Assembly: GCF_004342065.1 (NCBI RefSeq)
Contig: NZ_SLZU01000014.1
Coordinates: forward strand, 1 to 64,000
Source of the DNA: Primorskyibacter sedentarius
GTDB lineage: Bacteria; Pseudomonadota; Alphaproteobacteria; Rhodobacterales; Rhodobacteraceae
Direction of reading: 5' to 3'
DNA: 64,000 bases
The position numbers were made by a program, and so were the translations under genes. Shown in pieces: positions 18,704 to 29,472 of this stretch (positions are counted from its first letter, which is position 1; each line of letters starts with the position of its first letter). The notes under the pieces are model-generated. The model worked only from the letters and a program-made list of their open reading frames with translations. It was not told the DNA's origin and ran no database searches.

Positions 18704-18917
18704 GGCGGTGGCCTGCGGGCCTGCTTTCCACCCAGGGATGATTCGGCGGCGCGAGCCCTTCGCGGCGGGTCCGGAAACGGCCATTTGGCATTCGCAGAAT
18801 GCAATGCAGTCCTGCAAACGATCCCTGTCGGGTCGCGCGCGTATCAAGTGGCCCCCTCATATAATTTCCGACTTCCGGAAATCCTGCGTCTAACCGGTTG
18901 AAATTGCTCAAGTTGGC
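18704..18917. other. Gene-free stretch after mtgA
   Basis: I see no coding signature, RNA gene or clear terminator in this ~210-bp part of the 364-bp gap between mtgA and the DUF481 gene. The rest of the gap holds the DUF481 promoter. Confidence 0.4.
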
Positions 18918-18955
18918 TTGGGCGCTTTGTTGCCACTGTGTATATTTCTACACAG
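18918..18955 (+). promoter_or_regulatory. Promoter with overlapping palindromic operator for the DUF481 gene
   Basis: TTGGGC (18918-18923) and TATATT (18941-18946) are 17 bp apart, a good sigma-70 layout. A perfect dyad, CTGTGTA (18936-18942) and TACACAG (18949-18955) with a 6-bp spacer, covers the -10 box and the expected start site. Binding there would repress. The leader would be about 115 nt. Confidence 0.5.
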
Positions 18956-19067
18956 ATTGAGGGGGTCGAAATGGCGGATTTCAACTCCTTGCTGCGCTGC
19001 AACATCGTGGTGCTAGAAGGCACGAATGCAGAGGGGTTCTGCACAACAACTATCTAGGATAACGAAA

Positions 19068-19901
19068 ATGAACACCTCCCTCCGTGCCATCCTTGGCGCC
19101 GCAGTTATTGCTTCCACCTTCGCGTCGGTTGCATCTGCACAAAACGTATTCGCCAACACCAACATCGCCGAAGACCAGAACGAAGATCTGCTTGAAGCCA
19201 TCGAAGATGATGCCGAGCGTGACCTCGACCGGTTCGGCAATGAAGGCCGCCCCCAGGGCTTCTCGGGCAGCTTCGCGCTGCGCAGCGTTGCAACCTCGGG
19301 CAACACCGACACGGCTGATCTGGGCGTCGGCGCCGACCTGAACTACGTTCAGGGCAAAAACGGCTACGAGCTTCAGCTGAGCTACACCTACGGTGAAGAC
19401 GACGGCAAGAAAACCGAAGAAAGCCTGTTCTACGGCTTTGAATACACCCGTGATTTCACGCCTGCCGTCTTCGGATTCGGCAAGATCCAGGGTTCGGTCG
19501 ACAAGTTCTCTTCGTTCGAGAATGACACATTCGTCAGCTTTGGTGCCGGTTACCGGATCTTCAACGAAGCAGAGCGCCAGTGGTCCGTACAAGCTGGCCC
19601 CGGCTACCGCTTTGCTGACCTGGCCGACGCGTCGCTGTCCGACATCGACGAAGGCGCCTTTGGTATCTCGTCCGACTACGCACAGAAGCTGACCGAGACC
19701 GTGTACCTGACCAACGACACCGACGTGGTGTGGTCCGAGTCCGATACCGTTGTCTATAACGACCTGGCCCTGAGCGTTGCGATGACCAACACCCTGGCGC
19801 TGCGCACCAGCCTGCTGACCGAGTACCATTCGGATCCCGCAGACGGCTATGACGAAACCGACAACACCTTCGGCGTGTCGCTGGTTTACTCGTTCAACTA
19901 A
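19068..19901 (+). CDS. DUF481 outer-membrane beta-barrel protein (YdiY-like)
   Basis: A 277-residue exported protein of the DUF481 family. The signal peptide is MNTSLRAILGAAVIASTFAS with cleavage after VASA. The mature part is acidic, with alternating aromatic and polar strands such as GYELQLSYTYGED and SLFYGFEYTRDF, ending VSLVYSFN with a terminal aromatic-polar pair typical of barrels inserted by BAM. The start at 19068 is preferred because it sits exactly at the signal peptide and has AGGA 8 bp upstream. Codon use looks strongly biased toward C-ending codons compared with neighbours, suggesting high expression. The function of the family is not established. Confidence 0.85.
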   Translation: MNTSLRAILGAAVIASTFASVASAQNVFANTNIAEDQNEDLLEAIEDDAERDLDRFGNEGRPQGFSGSFALRSVATSGNTDTADLGVGADLNYVQGKNGYELQLSYTYGEDDGKKTEESLFYGFEYTRDFTPAVFGFGKIQGSVDKFSSFENDTFVSFGAGYRIFNEAERQWSVQAGPGYRFADLADASLSDIDEGAFGISSDYAQKLTETVYLTNDTDVVWSESDTVVYNDLALSVAMTNTLALRTSLLTEYHSDPADGYDETDNTFGVSLVYSFN

Positions 19902-19968
19902 GGCCGGACAGTTTCGGCAGACATTCTATCAGGTGTCTTTTTACCTCGTGTGACATCTGACAGTGGGA

Positions 19969-19998
19969 TCGGGGCGGTAGCGAAAGCTGCCGCCCCGA
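19969..19998 (+). terminator. Terminator after the DUF481 gene
   Basis: TCGGGGCGGTAGC and GCTGCCGCCCCGA pair over 13 bp with one G-T wobble around a GAAA tetraloop (19982-19985). It lies ~70 bp beyond the stop. Confidence 0.6.
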
Positions 19999-20171
19999 AA
20001 CCGTTTGGGGCTGTGAAAACCGCCCGTTGATCGCGCGAAGGGCGCGGCCGGCCTGCGTCAGGGCGGACAAAACGTCCCGGCAAGGAAGCGCGCGAAACCT
20101 GCTAATCCAGTTGAATCGCGGCGCACTTCGCGGCAAACAGGAGCATATGCCCTCAACAGGATTGTCCTAAC

Positions 20172-20840
20172 GTGACCGCACGCCTCTATCATGTTCCGCT
20201 GTCGCCATTTTGCAGAAAAGTGCGACTGAGCCTTGCCGAAAAGAAGATCGAGGTTGAACTGGTCGAGGAGCGTTACTGGGAGAAAGACCCCGATTTCCTG
20301 CGCCGCAACCCTGCCGCCAAGGTGCCGGTGCTGAAATTCGACGGGCGGATGATGTCCGAAAGCTCTGCCATTTGCGAATATATCGAAGAGGTCTGCCCGG
20401 AGCCGCCCCTGATGCCGCGCTCTGCCGAGAATCGCTATGAGGTGCGCAGGCTGGTCAGCTGGTTCGACGACAAGTTTCACAACGAGGTGACTTCCAAGCT
20501 GCTGTATGAGCGCGTCAACAAGAAGGTGATGAAGCTGGGCTTTCCCGACAGCCGCAACGTCAAGGACGGGGCCAAGGCGATCAAGTACCATCTGGATTAC
20601 CTCGCCTGGCTGCTGGAGCATCGGCGCTGGCTGGCCGGTGAGACGATGACGCTGGCCGATTTCGCGGCTGCGGCACATCTGTCGTCCTTGGATTACATCT
20701 CTGACGTAGATTGGAACCGGTCGGATATCGTGAAGGACTGGTACGCGAAGATCAAATCGCGCCCGGCCTTCCGGTCCATCCTTGCCGATCAGGTATCGGG
20801 CTTTCCGCCGCCTGCGCATTATTCGAACCTCGATTTCTGA
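20172..20840 (+). CDS. Glutathione S-transferase family protein
   Basis: A 222-residue protein with the two-domain GST layout. The N-terminal thioredoxin-like domain carries SPFCRKVRLSL at the active-site position and ES-S-AIC at the glutathione-gamma-Glu site (MMSESSAICEYIEE). The C-terminal all-helical domain includes LAGETMTLADFAAAAHLS. It starts with GTG at 20172. It is followed closely by queG on the same strand. Substrate unknown; detoxification or reductase roles are inference. Confidence 0.9.
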   Translation: MTARLYHVPLSPFCRKVRLSLAEKKIEVELVEERYWEKDPDFLRRNPAAKVPVLKFDGRMMSESSAICEYIEEVCPEPPLMPRSAENRYEVRRLVSWFDDKFHNEVTSKLLYERVNKKVMKLGFPDSRNVKDGAKAIKYHLDYLAWLLEHRRWLAGETMTLADFAAAAHLSSLDYISDVDWNRSDIVKDWYAKIKSRPAFRSILADQVSGFPPPAHYSNLDF

Positions 20841-20930
20841 GCGTGGCCAGGGCGGGGGGCTGCGACCCTCTTGCCTGCGGCCCAGTCTCCCTTGGGTATT
20901 TTCCCAACCGATGAAACGGGAAGGACCGGG

Positions 20931-21983
20931 ATGGAGGGGTTGAAGGACAGGTTGGTGGCGCGGGCCCTTGAAGAGGGGTTTTCGGCCTGCCGGATCTGCC
21001 GGCCCTGGGATGTGCCGCAGGTCGCGGGCCGGCTGGCGGGTTTTCTGGAGGCCGGGCATCACGGGCAGATGGGCTGGATGGCCGAACGCACGCATTGGCG
21101 CGGCGACCCGGCAGCTTTGTGGCCCGAGGCGCGATCCGTCATCATGCTGGCCGAGAATTACGGGCCCTCGCATGATCCGCTGGAGATATTGGCGCATCGC
21201 GACCGGGCGGCGATTTCCGTTTATGCGCAGAACCGCGATTACCATGACGTCGTCAAGAAACGGCTGAAGCGGTTGGGGCGCTGGCTGATCGAGCAAGCGG
21301 CCAAGCCGCCCTCATCGGTGGAGCCGCCGGAGATCAAGGTGTTCGTCGACACGGCCCCGGTGCCGGAAAAGCCTTTGGGTGCGGCGGCGGGTCTGGGCTG
21401 GCAGGGCAAGCATACCAATCTGGTCAGCCGCGAGCTGGGCAGCTGGTTCTTTCTGGGGTCGATCTTTACCACGCTGGATTTGCCTGCGGACGAGGCAGAG
21501 CGTGACCATTGCGGGTCGTGCCGGGCCTGTCTGGATATCTGCCCCACGAATGCCTTTCCCGCGCCCTACCAGCTGGATGCGCGGCGCTGCATTTCCTACC
21601 TCACGATCGAGCATCACGGCCCGGTGGAGGAAGACCTGCGCTCGCTTCTGGGCAACCGGATTTACGGCTGCGACGATTGTCTGGCCGCCTGCCCGTGGAA
21701 CAAGTTTGCGCAAGCCGCGTCAGAGGCGAAATACCACGCAAGGCCAGAGCTTCTGGCGCCAAAGCTGGCCGATCTGGCGGTGCTGGACGATGCTGGGTTC
21801 CGTGCGCATTTCAGCGGCAGCCCGATCAAGCGGATCGGCCGGGGGCGGTTCGTGCGCAACGTGCTTTATGCGATTGGCAATTCGGGGGATGCGGGCCTGC
21901 TGGGCGTGGCGCAGGGGCTGTGCGAGGATGCCGATACGGTCGTGGCGGATGCGGCCCGCTGGGCGGTGTCGCGGCTGGCCTGA
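20931..21983 (+). CDS. queG: Epoxyqueuosine reductase
   Basis: QueG reduces epoxyqueuosine to queuosine in tRNA, the last step of queuosine synthesis, using cobalamin and two [4Fe-4S] clusters. The start at 20931 has GGGAAGGA just upstream and yields 350 residues. Cluster ligands are clear in [16 protein letters not shown] and [13 protein letters not shown], with a further Cys in [34 protein letters not shown] is the conserved active-site region with its catalytic Asp. The C-terminal HEAT-like part is shorter than in some homologues. Confidence 0.96.
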   Translation: MEGLKDRLVARALEEGFSACRICRPWDVPQVAGRLAGFLEAGHHGQMGWMAERTHWRGDPAALWPEARSVIMLAENYGPSHDPLEILAHRDRAAISVYAQNRDYHDVVKKRLKRLGRWLIEQAAKPPSSVEPPEIKVFVDTAPVPEKPLGAAAGLGWQGKHTNLVSRELGSWFFLGSIFTTLDLPADEAERDHCGSCRACLDICPTNAFPAPYQLDARRCISYLTIEHHGPVEEDLRSLLGNRIYGCDDCLAACPWNKFAQAASEAKYHARPELLAPKLADLAVLDDAGFRAHFSGSPIKRIGRGRFVRNVLYAIGNSGDAGLLGVAQGLCEDADTVVADAARWAVSRLA

Positions 21984-22043
21984 CGCGTGTTCGGCGCCGA
22001 CCAGGGGAAGCCGGCCGGCGCCTCACGGGGTAGTGCCTTGGTT

Positions 22044-22062
22044 AACAGAGGGAAACTCTGTT
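22044..22062 (+). terminator. Small hairpin after queG
   Basis: AACAGAG and CTCTGTT form a perfect 7-bp stem with a GGAAA loop, about 60 bp after the queG stop. There is no T-run; weak candidate only. Confidence 0.3.
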
Positions 22063-22192
22063 GCGAATGACGTGGGGTTTGCGATGATGGTTATCAAGCT
22101 ACGGAAGCGGAATCGTGAACCGGACCCTGCCGGCTCTTTGACTTTGGCGCAAAAGCCCCATCTATCCAGCAGGACACGCTAGGAGGACACCC

Positions 22193-22642
22193 ATGGCGCA
22201 ATATGAAAAGAACCCCGACGTGATCGCCACGCTCGACCCGGAGCAGTATCGCGTCACGCAGGAAAACGGGACGGAACGGCCGGGCACGGGCGCGTATCTG
22301 TCCAACAAGGAACCGGGTATCTATGTCGATATCGTCAGCGGAGAGCCGCTTTTCGCCAGTTCCGACAAGTATGAGAGCGGCTGCGGCTGGCCCAGCTTCA
22401 CCAAGCCGATCGAGCCTGCGCATGTGACAGAGCTGCGCGACGTGTCGATGGGGATGATCCGGACCGAGGTGCGCTCGGCCCATGGCGACAGCCATCTGGG
22501 CCATGTGTTTCCCGACGGGCCACAGGACCGGGGCGGCTTGCGCTATTGCATCAACTCGGCCTCGCTGCGCTTTGTGCATCGCGACGACATGGAGGCCGAA
22601 GGCTACGGCGCCTATCTGGATCAGGTGGAGGATATGACATGA
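22193..22642 (+). CDS. msrB: Peptide methionine-R-sulfoxide reductase
   Basis: MsrB reduces the R epimer of methionine sulfoxide in proteins. The 149-residue protein contains the catalytic Cys in [12 protein letters not shown] and the conserved [11 protein letters not shown] and HSHLGHVF-like [13 protein letters not shown]. Many MsrB proteins have two CxxC pairs that bind zinc; here the first pair is replaced ([12 protein letters not shown]), so this looks like the zinc-free type. The Cys in SGCGW is a likely resolving residue. An AGGAGG Shine-Dalgarno precedes the start. The stop overlaps the msrA start by four bases. Confidence 0.95.
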   Translation: MAQYEKNPDVIATLDPEQYRVTQENGTERPGTGAYLSNKEPGIYVDIVSGEPLFASSDKYESGCGWPSFTKPIEPAHVTELRDVSMGMIRTEVRSAHGDSHLGHVFPDGPQDRGGLRYCINSASLRFVHRDDMEAEGYGAYLDQVEDMT

Positions 22643-23145
22643 GCGAACGCGCTGTTCTGGCGGGGGGCTGTTTCTGGGGCATGCAGGATCTGATCCGCAG
22701 GCTGCCGGGGGTCGTGTCCACCCGCGTGGGCTATACCGGGGGCGACGTTCCCAACGCGACCTATCGCAACCATGGCACCCATGCCGAAGGGATCGAGATC
22801 CTCTTTGATCCCGCAAAGATCACCTATCGGCGGCTGCTGGAAGTGTTCTTTCAGATCCACGACCCCACCACGCTGAACCGGCAGGGCAATGACATGGGGC
22901 TGAGCTATCGCTCGGCCATCTATTATTGCTCCGAGGAGCAGCGGGCCGAGGCGCTGCGTACCATCGCGGATGTCGAGGCGTCGGGCCTGTGGCCGGGCCG
23001 CGTGGTGACAGAGGTGGAACCCGCGGGCGATTTCTGGGAAGCCGAGCCGGAGCATCAGGACTACCTCGAACGCTTCCCCAACGGCTACACCTGCCACTTC
23101 CCCCGCCCCGACTGGGTGCTGCCGAAACGATCCGCAGCGGAATGA
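22639..23145 (+). CDS. msrA: Peptide methionine-S-sulfoxide reductase
   Basis: MsrA reduces the S epimer of methionine sulfoxide, complementing MsrB. The true start is the ATG at 22639, overlapping the msrB stop as ATGA, giving 168 residues. The active site is in [19 protein letters not shown] with the catalytic Cys of GCFWG. The conserved [14 protein letters not shown] and [13 protein letters not shown] follow. The [18 protein letters not shown] tail completes the family pattern. msrB and msrA form one operon ended by a strong hairpin. Confidence 0.97.
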   Translation: MSERAVLAGGCFWGMQDLIRRLPGVVSTRVGYTGGDVPNATYRNHGTHAEGIEILFDPAKITYRRLLEVFFQIHDPTTLNRQGNDMGLSYRSAIYYCSEEQRAEALRTIADVEASGLWPGRVVTEVEPAGDFWEAEPEHQDYLERFPNGYTCHFPRPDWVLPKRSAAE

Positions 23146-23154
23146 ACATACGGT

Positions 23155-23195
23155 CGCCAAGCCCTGCGCGCGAGGGTTGCGCGCAGGGCTTGGCG
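23155..23195 (+). terminator. 17-bp hairpin after msrBA
   Basis: CGCCAAGCCCTGCGCGC (23155-23171) and its exact reverse complement (23179-23195) flank a 7-nt loop, 10 bp past the msrA stop. No T-run follows, but the stem is exceptionally stable and ends the operon. Confidence 0.6.
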
Positions 23196-23348
23196 GCGCT
23201 GGTTGTTGGCTGTCAGGCCGGAGCGGGCCATTTCTTTACTATCATGAATTGGCTGAGCAGACATTATGGCGCTGCGTTCCAATGACGCCTCGGCGGACGA
23301 AGCTGCCGTCTACCGGGTTATGACGAATGGCCGCTTCGCGAAGAACCG

Positions 23349-23819
23349 CTAGCGGGCCCGGCTGGAAATGATGATCAGGTTGCGTACTGTATCGTGAACC
23401 AGAATCAGATCGTGTCGTATTTCGATGAAGTAGCCCTGCTGATCCGATGAGTAGTAATATGACAGCTTCGGCAGCCCGGTTATATTTTGCGCTTTGCGAT
23501 CAAAGCATTCATTGCCGTCAAACAGTGCTTGGGCCGCAAAAGAGCCGTAATCCACTTTTCCTTCGAGCGGCAGTTGCAGCCAATCAGTTGTTGAACGATT
23601 TGGAATTGAAAACGGCACATCGGTATTTGTGGGGGTGTCTGCAAGTTCGTAGATGGATACGGCACAGAACAAAATGTCTCGCTCACTGTAAATGGAAGAT
23701 GCATCTGCAACTTCCAACGGTAGGTACTCTCGAAGTTGATCGCCATCAAAGCGGCATGATGTGAGAATTATTGTAGCCCCCACGAACAAGAAACCTGTCA
23801 ACAATGGTTGCTTAATCAC
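23349..23819 (-). CDS. Orphan lipoprotein of unknown function
   Basis: A 156-residue protein I do not recognise. The N-terminus is a lipoprotein signal: MIKQPLLTGFLFVGATIILT followed by a lipobox ending in Cys22 (ILTSC). The mature part is polar and has two further Cys residues (LFCAV and NECFD), which could form a disulfide in the periplasm. The last third, YFIEIRHDLILVHDTVRN, looks like beta strands. The DNA is much richer in A and T and uses codons such as ATT and TTT more than its neighbours, which points to recent gain by transfer. It stands alone between convergent or unrelated genes. Confidence 0.65.
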   Translation of the reverse strand: MIKQPLLTGFLFVGATIILTSCRFDGDQLREYLPLEVADASSIYSERDILFCAVSIYELADTPTNTDVPFSIPNRSTTDWLQLPLEGKVDYGSFAAQALFDGNECFDRKAQNITGLPKLSYYYSSDQQGYFIEIRHDLILVHDTVRNLIIISSRAR

Positions 23820-23999
23820 ATCTATCGCCTTTTCCCGTGCTTCACGAAGCGGACCTTAGACGTGTTGCAGAAATTTTGTAAGTTGGGCTCACTGCCGTCG
23901 GTAGCTGCGTTTTTGCCAACGGCGGCTTTGGCGCGAGGGTGGCAGGGAAGGCGCGCGGGTGGGCCCGCGCGCTTTGTGTGTTGCTGACAGGGGCGCAGC

Positions 24000-24560
24000 T
24001 TATGCGGCCTTGCGGTCGTGTTTGCCTTCTTCGACTTCCTCGATGATCTTGGAGATGAACGCGTCCAGATCGTTGGGGTTACGGCTGGTGATCAGGCCCT
24101 GGTCGGTGACGACGGCCTCGTCTTTCCAGTTGGCGCCCGCGTTTTTCACATCGGTGCTGATGGATTTGTAAGAGGTCATGTCGCGGCCCTTGACGATGCC
24201 GGCCTCGATCAGGATCCAGGGGGCGTGGCAGATGGCGGCCAGCGTCTTGCCGGAGTCGTGGAAGCTGCGCACGAGGGTCAGCACGTCTTCCTCCACCCGA
24301 AGCAGGTCGGGGTTGATCTGCCCGCCGGGCAGCACGAGCGCGTCGTAATCGGCCGGATCGACATCGCCAAGCGACAGGTCGGCGGGCACTTCGTGGCCCC
24401 AGTCGTCACCGTCCCAGCCACGGGCGGGTTTGCCATCCAGCGTGGCGAGGTGGACGGTCGCCCCGGCGGCGCCAAGGCGGTCGCGGGGGGCTTCGAGTTC
24501 GGATTGCTCGAAACCATGGGTGGCGACGATCAGAATTTTCGCGTCGGTGATCTGTGGCAT
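24000..24560 (-). CDS. PfpI/DJ-1-family protein (type 1 glutamine amidotransferase-like)
   Basis: A 186-residue DJ-1/PfpI fold protein. KILIVATHGFEQSELEAPRD opens the fold with the conserved Glu of the nucleophile site, LVLPGGQINPDLLR follows, and the nucleophilic-elbow Cys-His is in LAAICHAPWILIEAG. Family members act as proteases, glyoxalases or protein/nucleotide deglycases and protect against stress; which applies here cannot be read from sequence. It is 88 bp downstream of the FadH-like gene on the same strand, so co-transcription is possible. Confidence 0.9.
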   Translation of the reverse strand: MPQITDAKILIVATHGFEQSELEAPRDRLGAAGATVHLATLDGKPARGWDGDDWGHEVPADLSLGDVDPADYDALVLPGGQINPDLLRVEEDVLTLVRSFHDSGKTLAAICHAPWILIEAGIVKGRDMTSYKSISTDVKNAGANWKDEAVVTDQGLITSRNPNDLDAFISKIIEEVEEGKHDRKAA

Positions 24561-24648
24561 TGGTGATCTCCTTTGTCATGTTGGGGGCGGGGGGACCCGC
24601 CTTCGCACACATAACGCGGAAGGGCCGCTGCTGTTCCCTGCTTGCGTT

Positions 24649-26817
<2,169 letters not shown>

Positions 26818-26855
26818 TCACAAAAGCCATCGATTACATGTGGCTGGGGCTGTAT

Positions 26856-27760
26856 ATGGACCGATTTTCGGAAATGGAGGCGTTTGCGACGGTGGTGGAC
26901 CGGGGCGGGTTCACCGATGCGGCGCGCAAGCTGGGACTGTCGAAATCGGCAGTGTCGAAACATGTCTCCGCTCTGGAGGCGCGACTTGGCGCACGATTGC
27001 TGAACCGGACCACGCGGCGCGTCAGCCCGACGGAAATCGGCCTTGCCTATTACGACCGTGCCCGCCGGGTGCTGTGTGAGGCGGGCGCAGCCGATGCGCT
27101 TGTCACGTCGATGCAATCGGTGCCTTCGGGGCTGCTGCGGGTCAGCGTGGCCACGGATTTCGGCGTCAACCACCTGTCGCCGGTTCTGGGCCAATTCATG
27201 GCGGAGTTTCCCGATATCAAGGTCGATATGGTGCTGGACAACCGCTATGCGGAGCTGATCTCGGAAGGGTTCGACATGGCGGTGCGGATCGGCGAGATGA
27301 GCGATAGCAGCCTGCGCGCGCGCAAGGTGGCAGAGACCCGGCTGCGCATGATCGCCAGTCCCGACTACCTTGGCAGGGTCGGGCGGCCGCAGCGGATTGA
27401 TGATCTGAAAGATCACCGGCTGCTACATTATTCCAATCAGTCGAGCGGCAATGTCTGGCGTGTCACCGACCGTCTGGCGAACGCCGGCAGGTCCGCTCTG
27501 CCGGGTGGTTGAGCGTGAATGACGGGCAATCGCTGCTCAACGCCACGATTTCGGGGTTGGGCATCGCCTACCTGCCCGCGTTTCTGTACGCCGATGCGAT
27601 GGCGCAAGGGCTGGTCGAGGATGCGATCCCGGATATTCCGGTCGAGACGCAGGCGATCTTTGCCGTCTATCCGCCGGGCCGTTTCATCCAGCCCAAAGTG
27701 CGTGCATTCATCGATTTCCTTGTAGAGGCCTTTGGTCGGAAAGGTCCGGACAATTGGTGA
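26856..27760 (+). pseudogene. LysR-family regulator, frameshifted
   Basis: The first frame (26856 to stop at 27510-27512) encodes the helix-turn-helix (FTDAARKLGLSKSAVSKHVS) and most of the effector domain. It then runs into an unrelated tail after VWRVTD. The lost C-terminus continues one frame over: GERRQVRSAGWLSVNDGQ followed by SLLNATISGLGIAYLPAFLY to a stop at 27760. Inserting one base near 27468 (ACC-GA-CCG) restores VTGPSGERRQ and a ~301-residue LysR protein. It is therefore a recent single-base deletion or a sequencing error. Its position divergent from the FadH-like gene suggests that gene was its target. Confidence 0.85.
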
Positions 27761-27876
27761 TATTTCCCCCTTTTCGGGGACAGAATTTTAACAAGTGACG
27801 TGTTTAATGAGGTCAGTGGTGACGAGTTGCCGGGGTGACAAGTGGCGCAGTAAAGAGTGAAATTTTTCAAGTTGGA

Positions 27877-27901
27877 AGTGTCCCGGGTCTGCCGGGGCAC
27901 T
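27877..27901 (+). terminator. Terminator between the LysR gene and the OmpA-like gene
   Basis: AGTGTCCCGG (27877-27886) and CCGGGGCACT (27892-27901) form a 10-bp stem with one wobble pair and a GTCTG loop, followed by TTTCT on the plus strand. It lies between convergent genes and could serve both. Confidence 0.55.
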
Positions 27902-27944
27902 TTCTGCCCAAGCGACCAGCGGGCCCTTGCGTGTCCGGGAAGGG

Positions 27945-28925
27945 TTACTGAGGCAAGAGCACAGCCTCTACCCGGCGATTGGCTTCGCGGCCTTCCTCGG
28001 TCAAGTTGCTGGCGATCGGAGAAAGATAGCCCATGCCCTCGGCATCCAGACGGCCCGCAGAGATGCCCTGCGCGGTGACAAGCCGGTCCTTGACCGAGGT
28101 CGCCCGCTTGCGCGAGAGCGCGATATTTGCGTCGAGTGAACCAATGGCGTCCGTGTGGCCCACCAATGCGACCCGGCGGTCGGGATGGGCCTGCATGTAG
28201 TCTGCCAAAGCTGCGAGCGACGCAAAGCTGCCCTCGCCCAGCGAGGCAGAGCCCGTTTCGAATGTCAGGTCGGGCAGGATGACATGGCCGACGCTTTCCA
28301 GCGGTTCGGCAATCTCTGCAGGGTCCACGGGCAGCATGACGGGTGCGATCGTGGCGTTCGGGCGGTCGGCATCGGTGCCGATCCGCGTGGGCGGCGTGGC
28401 CCCCGGCGCGGTCACGCGCACGATCTGGACAAACCCGTTTGCGGCGCTGCGGCTGACAAGAAGGTTCAGATGTTCGCTGCCATCCGGGGCGCCCGCGCTG
28501 AGCGCGCGAAAATCCGTCAGGTCGACATACATGCCGGGACCGGGCAGCACCTCTGTCCCGAAGCGGAAATCGAAGCCGCCACAATCATTGTCGGCGCATT
28601 CGAGCAGCAATTCATAGCCCTGATCGAGGATCTGCTGGCGCAGCGGCGACAGGATCTGCAGCGTGGTGATGCCCCCGCCACTTATGCGGAACGCCTGACG
28701 AGAAACCTGCCCCTCGACCGGTTTGGTGGGCACTTCCTCGCCATTCCAGGGGCCGGTTGGCAGGTTGTAGCTGTCGAGCGCGGTAATGACCTCTGCCACC
28801 CGCCTGCTGCCTGACGGCAAATCCAGCACCACCGCCGCGACGCCGGGCCGGGCGAACACGGTGGTCAGGGCGATCAGCGCGCCCAGAAAGGCGGTCCTAG
28901 CGCGAGCGCGCGTGATAGTCTTCAT
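27945..28925 (-). CDS. OmpA-family envelope protein
   Basis: A 326-residue exported protein. The N-terminal signal includes LGALIALTTVFARPGVAA. A ~180-residue N-terminal domain of unknown fold follows, with one Cys pair (ECADNDCGG). The C-terminal OmpA domain (~residues 215-326) has VALVGHTDAIGSLDANIALS with the peptidoglycan-binding Asp, and a conserved Arg in REANRRVEAVL. It probably ties the outer membrane or periplasm to peptidoglycan. Its start overlaps the end of the AhpD-like gene by 29 bp, so both are translated from one message. Confidence 0.88.
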   Translation of the reverse strand: MKTITRARARTAFLGALIALTTVFARPGVAAVVLDLPSGSRRVAEVITALDSYNLPTGPWNGEEVPTKPVEGQVSRQAFRISGGGITTLQILSPLRQQILDQGYELLLECADNDCGGFDFRFGTEVLPGPGMYVDLTDFRALSAGAPDGSEHLNLLVSRSAANGFVQIVRVTAPGATPPTRIGTDADRPNATIAPVMLPVDPAEIAEPLESVGHVILPDLTFETGSASLGEGSFASLAALADYMQAHPDRRVALVGHTDAIGSLDANIALSRKRATSVKDRLVTAQGISAGRLDAEGMGYLSPIASNLTEEGREANRRVEAVLLPQ

Positions 28926-29469
28926 TCGGTCGCATATCCGTGGCGCTGGCCACGCGGTTGGTCATGTTGAAGAACCCCGCCACATTGGCGATGTCCCAGA
29001 TGTCACGGTCGGTAAAGCCTGCGTCCCGCAGGGCCTGCCTGTCGGGTTCCTCGATCTCGGCGCTGGCGGTGGTGATCCGGGCGGCGAAGTCGAGCATCGC
29101 GCGGGTCCGGTCGTCCAATGGGGCCACGCGGTAATTCATCACCAGCATCTCGCCCAGCATGGGATCGCCCGACAATTCGCGCACGGCCTGGCCATGGGCC
29201 GTGAGGCAGTAGAAGCAGCGGTTGATGGAGGAGACGACGACGGCGATCATCTCACGCTCCAGCTTTGTCAGGCCACTATCGGCGAGCATCAGGTCGTTAT
29301 AAAGGCCGGTGAAGGCGTTCAGCTTGTCGATGTCGAAAGCATGGGCGCGCAGCACGTTGGGGACCATGCCCAGCTTTTCCTGACAGATGTCGAAGTATTT
29401 CTGCGTGTCCGCGGGCAGCGGATCGACCAATGGCAGGTCAAGTGCTGTAGGGCTGTCTGGTTTGGTCAT
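28897..29469 (-). CDS. AhpD-like carboxymuconolactone-decarboxylase-family protein
   Basis: A 190-residue protein of the peroxidase-related AhpD-like group. The redox motif CFYCLTAHG (CxxC followed by His) sits at the position of the AhpD active site, and the helical ERE-MIAVVVSSINR segment precedes it. Such proteins are thiol peroxidases or of unknown function. Its tail lies inside the OmpA-like gene start (29 bp overlap). The GNAT gene is 3 bp upstream, forming one minus-strand operon. Confidence 0.9.
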   Translation of the reverse strand: MTKPDSPTALDLPLVDPLPADTQKYFDICQEKLGMVPNVLRAHAFDIDKLNAFTGLYNDLMLADSGLTKLEREMIAVVVSSINRCFYCLTAHGQAVRELSGDPMLGEMLVMNYRVAPLDDRTRAMLDFAARITTASAEIEEPDRQALRDAGFTDRDIWDIANVAGFFNMTNRVASATDMRPNEDYHARSR

Positions 29470-29472
29470 ATA

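Noticed and set aside
16118..18847. Minus-strand open frame opposite gltB and mtgA
   Set aside because: Shadow frame spanning two well-supported plus-strand genes; composition is Arg/His-rich without motifs.
18704..18917. Possible small RNA gene after mtgA
   Set aside because: No promoter-plus-terminator pair or conserved fold could be seen.
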